DNA of 33,042 nt, taken from positions 1 through 33,042 of the forward strand of contig DATBDZ010000206.1 in NCBI GenBank assembly GCA_036276235.1. Direction: 5' to 3'. Below, in pieces: positions 1 through 7,755 of the stretch (position 1 is the first letter of the stretch; every line of letters begins with the position of its first letter). Below the pieces are notes generated by a model. That model was not told where the DNA came from. It saw nothing but the letters and a program-made list of their open reading frames with translations, and made no database searches. The stretch is from JANWHF01 sp036276235 (GTDB lineage Bacteria; Planctomycetota; Phycisphaerae; Tepidisphaerales; Tepidisphaeraceae). The position numbers were made by a program, and so were the translations under genes.

Positions 1-605
1 ATCCCAATGCCGTCATCTATGACGATTGCATTTTAGGCGATCGCGTGACGATCCACGCCAATACCACGATCGGCCTCGACGGCTTCGGGTACGCCACCTA
101 CAAGGGCGAGCATCACAAGATTCCGCAAGTGGGAAATGTGATCGTCGAAGAAGACGTCGAGATCGGCGCGTGCTGCGCTATCTCGCGCGGGGCGCTGGGG
201 AGCACCCTGATTGGCAAGGGAACGAAGATCGATAGCCTCGTCACGATCGGCCATGGAACGGTCGTCGGCCCGCACGGGCTGCTGGTGGCGCAGGTCGGCA
301 TCGCCGGCAGCGTGAAAGTCGGACATCACGTGACGATGGCGGGCCAGGTGGGTGTCGCCGGGCATCTGAAGATCGGCGACAACGTCACCATCGGCGCCAA
401 AAGCGGCGTCATGGAAAGCCTGAGCGACCAGGGCACCTTCGTCGGCATGCCCGCCATGTCCGCACTCCACGCGCGGCGGGTTTATTCAGTCTTCACCCAA
501 CTTCCCGAGCTGCTTCAACGCATCAAGCAACTGGAACAAAAGGTTGAAGAGCTTTCCAATGACGGCGCAGACCCCGCCGACCAGCCCGCCCTACCGGATG
601 CCTAA
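1..605 (+). CDS. lpxD: UDP-3-O-acylglucosamine N-acyltransferase LpxD, C-terminal part
   Basis: The reading frame is open from base 3, so the start lies outside the window. LpxD adds the N-linked 3-hydroxyacyl chain to UDP-3-O-acyl-glucosamine in lipid A synthesis, in the cytoplasm. The visible part is a run of hexapeptide repeats that form a left-handed beta-helix. It contains the TTIGLDGFGYA segment typical of LpxD and an IGHG motif holding the likely catalytic histidine. A short C-terminal helix (LLQRIKQLEQKVEEL) matches the trimer-forming tail of the family. The hexapeptide pattern is unbroken and the gene looks intact where visible. It implies an outer membrane with LPS-like lipid. The next gene on this strand starts almost 500 bases downstream, so it is probably last in its operon. 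Confidence 0.93.
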   Translation, partial: PNAVIYDDCILGDRVTIHANTTIGLDGFGYATYKGEHHKIPQVGNVIVEEDVEIGACCAISRGALGSTLIGKGTKIDSLVTIGHGTVVGPHGLLVAQVGIAGSVKVGHHVTMAGQVGVAGHLKIGDNVTIGAKSGVMESLSDQGTFVGMPAMSALHARRVYSVFTQLPELLQRIKQLEQKVEELSNDGADPADQPALPDA

Positions 606-1090
606 CCTATCGATTGGGAAAGCCTGCCGCCCCACGCGTCTGGAGACTTAGGTTGCCGCGCCCGGTTAACCTATCGAAATTCATCTGTTCATTTGGGTGC
701 CATGTCCCACGCTTGCGTCGGCATGTCGTGCAATCGCGAACGGCTCTACTCCCGCCGACAGACATGCCCACGCAAGCGTGGGACATGGCACCCGTAACAC
801 CCACGTGAATGACGAGTGAATTGGATGAGTTTATCTTTCCGCGGCTCCTTAACACCGCGCAACGATCCGCCGCGTCCAACTCACGCCACTGTCGAGTCCG
901 TCACATTGTTCAGCGCACCCGACAAAATTTCGGCGTCCGCCAACCTGTACATTATCCGTAAATTCCAGCGTTAAAAGGCCTTTGGCGATCAGGCACAATT
1001 TTTGCACGAGGCGTCGTTCAGACCTTCGGGCTACTCGCGGCGGCACGCTTATCGCGTGACTAGCGCACAAGCCGAAAAGTGGAGAGAACG
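606..1090. other. non-coding gap with a REP-type inverted repeat
   Basis: No convincing gene is present; the open frames here lack ribosome sites and family resemblance. The main content is the paired hairpin element at 695-793. The remaining 300 bases before 1091 should hold the promoter of the CheB-CheR kinase, but I see no clear -35/-10 pair. Confidence 0.6.
695..793. repeat. REPIN-like inverted repeat, family A
   Basis: Arms 695-727 and 761-793 are reverse complements over 33 bases with one mismatch; the outer 24 bases match perfectly. They are separated by a 33-base spacer. Each arm is itself an imperfect palindrome around CCCACGC..GCGTGGG, so the element is two hairpin units facing each other. 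That is the architecture of REPIN/BIME elements moved by RAYT transposases. No RAYT gene is in the window. Confidence 0.75.
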
Positions 1091-4000
1091 ATGCAGGGTT
1101 CCGACGTCGCGTGTGACGATAACACACCTGATTCAATTTCTGATCTGCCCGCCGCGCCGGCAAAGCAGCTGTATATCGCCGGCGTCGGCGCGTCGGCCGG
1201 AGGCCTGGAGGCGCTCGAGCAATTCTTCCGCGCGATGCCGCTGGATACGGGGCTGGCCTTTGTAATCATCCAGCATCTATCTCCAGATTTTAAGAGCCTG
1301 ATGGACGAACTGCTGGCGCGACATACTTCGATGACCATTCATCGCGCCGAAGACCAGATGATCGTGGAAGCCAACTGCATCTATCTGCTGCCGCCCAAAA
1401 AAGTGATGATCATTTCCGGCGGGCGATTGCTACTCACGGATAAGGATCCTCAGCAGGATTTGAGCTTGCCGATCGATCATTTCTTCCGATCGCTGGCGCA
1501 TGATGTTGGCCGCCGATCGATCGCCATTGTTTTGTCGGGCACCGGCAGCGATGGTTCTCGCGGCATTCGCGATGTGCATGAAGCCGGCGGGTTGGTGCTG
1601 GTTCAAAATGAGGAAAGCGCCAAGTTTGACGGCATGCCCCGCAGCGCGCTGCAGACCGGCATCGCCGATGCGGCCATGTCGCCCGAGCAGATGCCGTCTT
1701 ATCTGGGCGATTACCTTCGCCGCCACATTTTGGGACTGTCCAATCCGGAGGTCATCACCGGCGACGTCGAGGCGACGCGCGGCGTCGGTGCTATCTTCAA
1801 GCTGCTGCGCGATGAGTACGGGATCGACTTTTCCTATTACAAGCCGAACACCGTCGCCCGCCGCATCGAACGGCGGCTTTCGCTCAATCAGTCGATCGAC
1901 CTGGATGATTACGTCGCGCGTCTGCGCAGCGACGCTAGCGAGCTGAATTCGCTTTATCGCGATCTGCTGATCGGCGTCACGCGATTTTTCCGCGACCGCG
2001 AATCATTTGAACGGATCGAAAAGGAAGTGCTGCCCGATCTGTTGTCGCGCAAGCGGGCTGGCGAGGAAGTCCGTTTTTGGATCGCCGGCTGCGCCACGGG
2101 AGAAGAGGCATACTCAATTGCAATCCTCGTGCATGAGTGGCTCAAGCTCTCGGGGCGGCCGATCAACGTGAAAATCTTCGCGACCGACGTGCACGGCGTC
2201 TCACTCGATACGGCCAGCGCGGGCGTCTATGACGAAGACGCCGTCGCAGACGTGCGGCCTTCGCGCCTCGACGCATATTTCAGCCGAAAGCAGGATGGGT
2301 ACCACATCTCGGCGGACATTCGCCAGATGATCGTCTTTGCCCGCCATAACATCATCAAGGATGCGCCGTTCACGAAGATCGATCTGATCTCCTGCCGCAA
2401 TCTGCTGATTTATTTTCAGCCGCCCGCGCAGAAGAAGGCGCTGTCGCTGTTTCATTTTGGCCTGCGAACCGGCGGCGTGCTTTTTCTGGGGCCAAGCGAA
2501 AGCCCCGGCGAACTGGCCAGCGAGTTTGAGGCGATCGACGAGCACTGGAAGATCTACCGCAAGCGCCGCGACGTGCGCCTACCGACCGATCTGCGGCTGC
2601 CGCTGCCGCTCTCGAACTCCGGCCCGCATATTCGCATCACGCCGCCGGCGCCTTCGGCCGTCAATTTCGATCAAGGGCTGCTGGCGGCTTACGACAGCCT
2701 GCTCACCGAGCACATGCCGCCCGGGTTGCTCATCACCGATCGGCGGCAGATCGTTCACTCTTTCGGCGGGGCCGGGCAATACCTCGCCCATCGCGATGGC
2801 CGCCCCACCGCCGACATTCTCGATCTTGTTGACGGCGATCTAAAGCTCGTGCTCGCGGGATCACTCCAGCGCGCCGCCAAGGAACACGCGACGGTGATCT
2901 ATCGCGGCGTCCGCATCAAGACGCCGACCGGCGATCGCAAATTCAAGATGACGGTCAAGCCGCTGCTCAACCGTCAGATGAATCTCACGCACTTTTTCAT
3001 TGCGCTCGAGGACATGGCGCCCGATCCGGTGACCGCCCTCAAGCCCGCGGAAATCGACGCAAGCGAGGCCTCCCGCGAGCAGGTGGATTCGCTGGAATCC
3101 GAGCTTCGCTATACCCGCGAAAATCTGCAGGCAACCATCGAAGAGCTTGAGACCAGCAACGAAGAGCTTCAGGCTTCCAATGAAGAGTTGGTGGCCAGCA
3201 ATGAAGAGCTGCAAAGCACCAACGAAGAGCTGCATTCGGTGAATGAAGAGCTGTACACCGTTAACGCCGAATATCAGAAGAAGATCGCCGAGCTGACGGA
3301 GCTGACCGATGACATGGACAACCTGCTCCGCAGCACCGACATCGCCACGATCTTTCTCGATAAGAACATGTGCATCCGCAAATTCACGCCGCAGATCGGC
3401 CGGGCATTCGATCTGCTGCCACAGGATGTCGGAAGGCGGATCGACAGCTTCTCGCATCACATCGCGCACGCTGGATTGATTGACGATGTGGCGTCGGTCC
3501 TCGCCAACGCCAAGCCGATTGAAAGGGAAGTGCGTCATCGAGTTGGGAGCTGGTTTTTCCTGCGGATCCTGCCGTATCGTTCGCACTCGCGTCTTGAAGG
3601 CGTTGTGCTCACGCTCATCGATATTTCAGCGCTCAAGCGCGCCGAATCGCGGCTACGTCAACTTTCGGCGATCGTGGAATCCTCCGACGACGCGATCGTC
3701 GGAATGGATCTGGAGGGGAACGTCACATCATGGAACAGCGGCGCGGAGCGGCTCTTCGGATACGACGCCGCCGAGATCGTCGGGCGGCATGTCGCCATGC
3801 TGCGTTTTTCTGAAGACAGGCAGACGAACACGGTCGATTGGCCGCCCGAGGTGATGCAGCGGATGATGGCGGGTGAGCCGGCGGACTTTCAAATCGAGCG
3901 CGCCCGCCGCCGCAAGGACGGAAAGAAAATCGACGTGCTCATGTCGTTCTCGGCTATTCGCGACAGCGACGGCAAGCTGGTCGGCGTCTCAAAGATCGCC

Positions 4001-5170
4001 CGCGATATCACCGAGCGTAAGCAAGCAGAGGCCGCCCGCCGAGCCGCGGAAGATCAGACGCGCCTTGAAGTCCGCCGGCGCGATCATTTCCTGGCGATGC
4101 TTTCTCATGAGCTGCGCAATCCGCTGGCGGCGGTATTGAACGCCTGCACATTGATGGACTCTTGCGATGGCAGCGCCGCGGCCCTCAAAGGCGCGTGCGA
4201 TACAATCGGCCGCCAGGCCCGGCACATGGCGCGGCTGCTGGACGATCTGCTCGATATCTCCCGAATCACCCGCGACAAAATCGAGATCCGCAAGCAAGTC
4301 GTCGATCTGCGGCAGACGACGCGCGACGCGCTGGAAACAATCCGTCCGTTGTTGGCGAGCCGCCCGATCGAGCTGGATGTGCAGCTTCCCGATGAACCCA
4401 TCTGCGTGGAAGGCGACGCCGCCCGCCTCCAGCAAATCCAGGTAAATCTGCTGAGTAACGCGATCAAATACACGCCGATCGGCGGAAACGTGTGGCTGTC
4501 GATGAGCCAGGAAGACGATCACGCCGTCATCCGCGTGCGCGACAACGGCGTCGGCATCCCGCCGGAAATGCGCGAAAAAGTCTTCGAGCTTTTCGTGCAA
4601 CTCGGCAAAGAGCCGAGCAATGCCTCCACTGGAATGGGCGTCGGCCTCACGCTTGTTCAGGCACTGGTGCGCTTACACGGCGGCGAAATTTCAGTGGACG
4701 GCAACCCGGGCAAAGGGAGCGAGTTCACTGTTCGCTTGCCCGCGGTTGAGAAAGAAAAACTTCCGCCGCCCCCCGCTTCAAAGCCGGTTCCGCTGCAAGG
4801 ATTGCGCGTGCTTCTGGTCGAGGATATTCCCGACATTCGCGCCATGACCCAGCGCCTGCTCAAAATGATCGGCTGCGAAGTCGAAGTCGCCGAAGACGGC
4901 CCTTCGGGCGTCCAAAGGGTTGCTGAGTTAAAACCGCAAGTCGCAATGATCGACATCGGCCTGCCCGAACTTGATGGCTATGAAGTCGCGCAAAAGATCC
5001 GCAGTCGATCCGATCTTGATGGCGTAAAGCTCATCGCCGTCACCGGCTTTGGCCAGGAGGAAGATCGCCGCAAGGCGATTCAAGCTGGCTTTGATGCGCA
5101 TCTTGTGAAGCCGGTTGATCTGACGGAATTGCAGCGATTGCTGTGCAAGCTCGGGGGTCGACCGTGCTGA
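1091..5170 (+). CDS. CheB-CheR-PAS hybrid histidine kinase with receiver
   Basis: A 1359-residue cytoplasmic fusion protein. Residues about 25-205 are a CheB methylesterase with an apparently complete triad (Ser35 in GASAGG, His62 in QHL, Asp154 in GTGSDG). Residues about 220-490 are a CheR methyltransferase with the SAM-binding GCATGEEAYS at 334-341 and SCRNLLIYF at 434. A long coiled coil of EELxxxNEEL heptads (about 660-725) joins it to two PAS domains (about 735-985). Next come HisKA (His1006 in SHELRNPL), HATPase (N1123, DNGVGIP, GVGLTL) and a receiver (Asp1288). There is no N-terminal receiver on CheB, so control probably comes from the PAS domains or phosphorelay. GTG at 1079 would add four residues; ATG at 1091 is preferred because GGAGAG lies just upstream. 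This is a known fusion class, usually orphaned from chemotaxis operons as here. Confidence 0.93.
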   Translation: MQGSDVACDDNTPDSISDLPAAPAKQLYIAGVGASAGGLEALEQFFRAMPLDTGLAFVIIQHLSPDFKSLMDELLARHTSMTIHRAEDQMIVEANCIYLLPPKKVMIISGGRLLLTDKDPQQDLSLPIDHFFRSLAHDVGRRSIAIVLSGTGSDGSRGIRDVHEAGGLVLVQNEESAKFDGMPRSALQTGIADAAMSPEQMPSYLGDYLRRHILGLSNPEVITGDVEATRGVGAIFKLLRDEYGIDFSYYKPNTVARRIERRLSLNQSIDLDDYVARLRSDASELNSLYRDLLIGVTRFFRDRESFERIEKEVLPDLLSRKRAGEEVRFWIAGCATGEEAYSIAILVHEWLKLSGRPINVKIFATDVHGVSLDTASAGVYDEDAVADVRPSRLDAYFSRKQDGYHISADIRQMIVFARHNIIKDAPFTKIDLISCRNLLIYFQPPAQKKALSLFHFGLRTGGVLFLGPSESPGELASEFEAIDEHWKIYRKRRDVRLPTDLRLPLPLSNSGPHIRITPPAPSAVNFDQGLLAAYDSLLTEHMPPGLLITDRRQIVHSFGGAGQYLAHRDGRPTADILDLVDGDLKLVLAGSLQRAAKEHATVIYRGVRIKTPTGDRKFKMTVKPLLNRQMNLTHFFIALEDMAPDPVTALKPAEIDASEASREQVDSLESELRYTRENLQATIEELETSNEELQASNEELVASNEELQSTNEELHSVNEELYTVNAEYQKKIAELTELTDDMDNLLRSTDIATIFLDKNMCIRKFTPQIGRAFDLLPQDVGRRIDSFSHHIAHAGLIDDVASVLANAKPIEREVRHRVGSWFFLRILPYRSHSRLEGVVLTLIDISALKRAESRLRQLSAIVESSDDAIVGMDLEGNVTSWNSGAERLFGYDAAEIVGRHVAMLRFSEDRQTNTVDWPPEVMQRMMAGEPADFQIERARRRKDGKKIDVLMSFSAIRDSDGKLVGVSKIARDITERKQAEAARRAAEDQTRLEVRRRDHFLAMLSHELRNPLAAVLNACTLMDSCDGSAAALKGACDTIGRQARHMARLLDDLLDISRITRDKIEIRKQVVDLRQTTRDALETIRPLLASRPIELDVQLPDEPICVEGDAARLQQIQVNLLSNAIKYTPIGGNVWLSMSQEDDHAVIRVRDNGVGIPPEMREKVFELFVQLGKEPSNASTGMGVGLTLVQALVRLHGGEISVDGNPGKGSEFTVRLPAVEKEKLPPPPASKPVPLQGLRVLLVEDIPDIRAMTQRLLKMIGCEVEVAEDGPSGVQRVAELKPQVAMIDIGLPELDGYEVAQKIRSRSDLDGVKLIAVTGFGQEEDRRKAIQAGFDAHLVKPVDLTELQRLLCKLGGRPC

Positions 5171-5373
5171 TTCAGAACCCTCTCCCCTGTACTCAGGGGA
5201 GAGGGCAGGGTGAGGGGACAGCGTGTCGCAATACGGCGCGGTCCGCAAGTCGAAGCGTTCGACCCTCACCCCGGCCCTCTCCCTGGAAGGGAGAGGGAGT
5301 CAAGCCACAACAAACCCACGCTCTCTCCGGTAGCACACTTGAAATCCAATGTGATTCATCTGGAGAAGCAATC
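5171..5373. other. intergenic spacer holding repeat family B
   Basis: An open frame runs through this region into the esterase gene, but the part before 5374 crosses the repeat and has no coding character. The repeat begins within about 10 bases of the kinase stop codon, so it could end transcription or stabilise the kinase mRNA 3' end. No T-run follows the hairpins. Confidence 0.5.
5178..5297. repeat. REPIN-like inverted repeat, family B
   Basis: Hairpin 1 at 5178-5205 (CCCTCTCCCC, loop, GGGGAGAGGG) is followed by GGTGAGGGG. Hairpin 2 at 5275-5297 (CCCTCTCCC, loop, GGGAGAGGG) is preceded by CCCTCACCCC. The two units are therefore inverted copies of one hairpin plus flank. Similar CTCTCCC/GGGAGAG intergenic hairpins occur in many bacteria (general knowledge, not checked here). 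Confidence 0.75.
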
Positions 5374-6957
5374 ATGCATACCCGATTTGTTCGGTCGCAG
5401 GTTTTTGCAATCGCCCTGCTTTCGCTGGCGGCGCTCACTTCGCGGGCCGACGTTAAAATCCCCGCCGTGCTTTCAGATCACATGGTGCTGCAACAGCAGA
5501 TGCCTGTTCCGATCTGGGGCTGGGCTGACGCGGGCGAACAAGTCACCGTCTCCTTCGGCACGCAAACGCGAACGACCAAAGCCGATGATTCTGGCAAATG
5601 GCAAGTCCGCCTCGCGCCGCTTTCGCCCGATGAAGTGCCGCGCAACCTGCTCATCAAGGGAAACAACACGGTCACGATTTCCGATGTGCTGGTCGGCGAA
5701 GTGTGGGTTTGCTCGGGTCAATCAAATATGGAATTTGCGGTGCGGCAGGCGAACAACTCGGCAAAGGAGATTGAACATGCCGATCATCCGACGATTCGGC
5801 TCTTCACCGTTCCCAAGTGGGTGCAGCAGCAGCCGCAGAATGACATCAAGGAAGACGCGCGCGGCCGTACGACCTGGCAGGTCTGCTCGCCGCAATCAGT
5901 GCCGGGTTTCACGGCGGTTGGATATTTCTTTGGCCGCCAGTTGGAGAAGTCGCTGCATGTTCCGATTGGTTTGATCCACACATCCTGGGGCGGCACGCCC
6001 GCCGAGTCATGGGCGAAGCATTCCTATTTGGAGAAGGATGAGGACTTCAAGGGGATCGTCGATCTGGCCGCTAATGCCAAACCGGATTACGAGAAGCAAC
6101 TGACGAGGTGGGAAGCCGACTCGGAAAAAGCCAAGGCGGAAAATCGTCCCGCGCCGCGCAAGCCGACGCCGCCGGAGCAGAATCCGAATCTGGCGTCGGT
6201 GCTTTACAACGGCATGATTCAGCCGATCGTTCCGATCGCGATTCGCGGGGCGACGTGGTATCAGGGTGAGAGCAATGCCGGCCGCGCGTATCAATATCGC
6301 AAGCTCTTGCCGGCGATGATCCAAAGCTGGCGCGATGAATGGAATGAGCCGAGCATGAGCTTTTTGATCGTCTCGCTGGCCAACTATCGCAACACCCCCG
6401 CGCCGAAGGCTGGCGAGACCGAGAAGCCCGGCGAGAGCGATTGGGCCGAGCTGCGCGAGGCGCAGACCATGACCGCCGCCCTTCCGCATAATGGGCAGGC
6501 GCTGGCGATTGATCTTGCCGACAGCAACAACCCCGGCGATATCCATCCCAAGAACAAGCAGGAAGTCGGCTATCGTTTGGCGCTGGTGGCGCTGGCAAAG
6601 ACCTACGGGCAAAACGTCCCCTACACCGGGCCGGAATTCGATTCGGCGAAATTCGATGGGGCAAATGTCACGCTCACCTTCAAGCATGCCGACGGCTTAT
6701 TCGCCGACGGCGACACGCTGAAGGGATTTCAGATTGCCGCGCAGCCGGCCGCCGGCAAACCCGCGCATTGGGTTTGGGCGACGGCAAAGATCGACGGCAA
6801 ATCCGTCATCGTCTCCAGCCCCGATGTCTCCACACCGGCGGCGGTGCGCTACGACTGGGCCAACAATCCGCAAGGCAATCTCTATAATAAGGCCGGGCTG
6901 CCCGCCGTCCCCTTCCGCACCGATAAGTGGGCCGGCGTCACCGACAAGAATCGGTAA
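5374..6957 (+). CDS. secreted sialate O-acetylesterase (SGNH-type)
   Basis: A 527-residue protein with a clear signal peptide (basic start, hydrophobic AIALLSLAAL, cleavage near SRA-DVK). It should remove O-acetyl groups from sialic acids or related sugars outside the cytoplasmic membrane. The family blocks are present: GQSNM with probable nucleophile Ser117, WYQGESN at 295-301, and the DIHP pair Asp389-His391. An N-terminal beta-domain (SDHMVLQQ, PIWGWA) precedes the catalytic part, and a beta-sandwich follows, as in full-length relatives. ATG at 5374 is chosen over an upstream start at 5143, because only this start gives a signal peptide, GGAGAAG lies just before it, and the upstream stretch crosses a repeat. 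It is a single gene with no glycan operon around it. Confidence 0.9.
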   Translation: MHTRFVRSQVFAIALLSLAALTSRADVKIPAVLSDHMVLQQQMPVPIWGWADAGEQVTVSFGTQTRTTKADDSGKWQVRLAPLSPDEVPRNLLIKGNNTVTISDVLVGEVWVCSGQSNMEFAVRQANNSAKEIEHADHPTIRLFTVPKWVQQQPQNDIKEDARGRTTWQVCSPQSVPGFTAVGYFFGRQLEKSLHVPIGLIHTSWGGTPAESWAKHSYLEKDEDFKGIVDLAANAKPDYEKQLTRWEADSEKAKAENRPAPRKPTPPEQNPNLASVLYNGMIQPIVPIAIRGATWYQGESNAGRAYQYRKLLPAMIQSWRDEWNEPSMSFLIVSLANYRNTPAPKAGETEKPGESDWAELREAQTMTAALPHNGQALAIDLADSNNPGDIHPKNKQEVGYRLALVALAKTYGQNVPYTGPEFDSAKFDGANVTLTFKHADGLFADGDTLKGFQIAAQPAAGKPAHWVWATAKIDGKSVIVSSPDVSTPAAVRYDWANNPQGNLYNKAGLPAVPFRTDKWAGVTDKNR

Positions 6958-7067
6958 ATACGAGAAAAAAAATTTCTGCGCGAACTTGCTAAAAAGCCTC
7001 GCGTAAATTACGACATGTCAGTTCGACGGGAATGGGAATCCCGCTGACGACGGAAATGGAGTTCCGC

Positions 7068-7553
7068 ATGTCTACTATCTTCGACGCCGGGGTTTTACGC
7101 CATCGCGAGTTGTCGCGCCGTTTTGATTCAAGTCCTTCCACAACGCAGGAGCGCGTGCTTGTCGTCGATGACAGTTCCGACGGCCGCAGAATGATCGCCG
7201 AAATTCTGGGCTGCCTGGGAATGTCGGCCAGCGTCGCCGAGGGCGGCCGCGCCGCGGTCGTCATGGCGATGGCGGCCCACCGCACCGGTCATCCCTACGA
7301 TCTGATCCTCATGGATTCGCAGATGCCGGAAGTGGACGGCTACCAGGCCACCACCGAGCTTCGATCGATGGGCTACGACGGAAAGATCGTCGCGCTCATG
7401 TCCGAATCGATCTTCGGCGCCCGCTATGACCTGTGCGCGAAGGCCGGCTGTGACGGCTTTGCCAGCAAGCCCGTCACCTTCCCCATGCTGCGCGACATCA
7501 TCCGCCGCCATCTCCCGACGGCGCTGCAAGGTTGCTCGCGCAAATTGGCGTAA
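7068..7553 (+). CDS. single-domain response regulator (CheY-like receiver)
   Basis: A 161-residue protein made of a 28-residue N-terminal extension and one receiver domain. The acidic pair is Asp34-Asp35, the phospho-acceptor is Asp83 in LILMDSQMPEVDG, and the lysine is in SKPV. The usual Thr at the end of beta-4 is replaced by Ser (ALMSES), a conservative change. The sequence is closest to the C-terminal receivers of hybrid kinases. There is no output domain, so it probably shuttles phosphate or binds a partner. Three in-frame ATGs occur (7032, 7056, 7068). The last is chosen because GGAG sits six bases before it. No kinase is directly adjacent; the CheB-CheR hybrid upstream is a possible partner. 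Confidence 0.87.
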   Translation: MSTIFDAGVLRHRELSRRFDSSPSTTQERVLVVDDSSDGRRMIAEILGCLGMSASVAEGGRAAVVMAMAAHRTGHPYDLILMDSQMPEVDGYQATTELRSMGYDGKIVALMSESIFGARYDLCAKAGCDGFASKPVTFPMLRDIIRRHLPTALQGCSRKLA

Positions 7554-7755
7554 TTAAAAAACCGCGCCAGTCCACTTAAACGGCTGGTTTAGATGGTCTG
7601 ATGCGTTTAGACGGGCCATCACACCTTGCAGGAACCGCTGCCAGGCAGCGATTCTACCGCCAGAATTTTTCCTTTGTTCGGCCACAGGATTTGCTTAAAC
7701 TGATGCTCGACCCAGTGGGCTAGAGCATTTCGCTTTTTTACGCGAGGAGCAAATC
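7554..7755. other. intergenic region with small hairpins
   Basis: No gene seen. A compact palindrome, CGCTGC-CAG-GCAGCG, lies at 7636-7650, and a five-T run follows 14 bases later. It is a possible but weak terminator for the receiver gene. Confidence 0.35.

Noticed and set aside
2861..3586. Long minus-strand open frame (241 codons) opposite the CheB-CheR kinase
   Set aside because: It is antisense to a strongly conserved coiled coil and PAS; its repeated VGALQLFIAGHQLF pattern simply mirrors the EELxxxNEEL heptads.
7068..7553. Inactive receiver because the conserved Thr is missing
   Set aside because: Spacing to the conserved Lys places Ser at the Thr position, a conservative change, so it is not evidence of inactivity.
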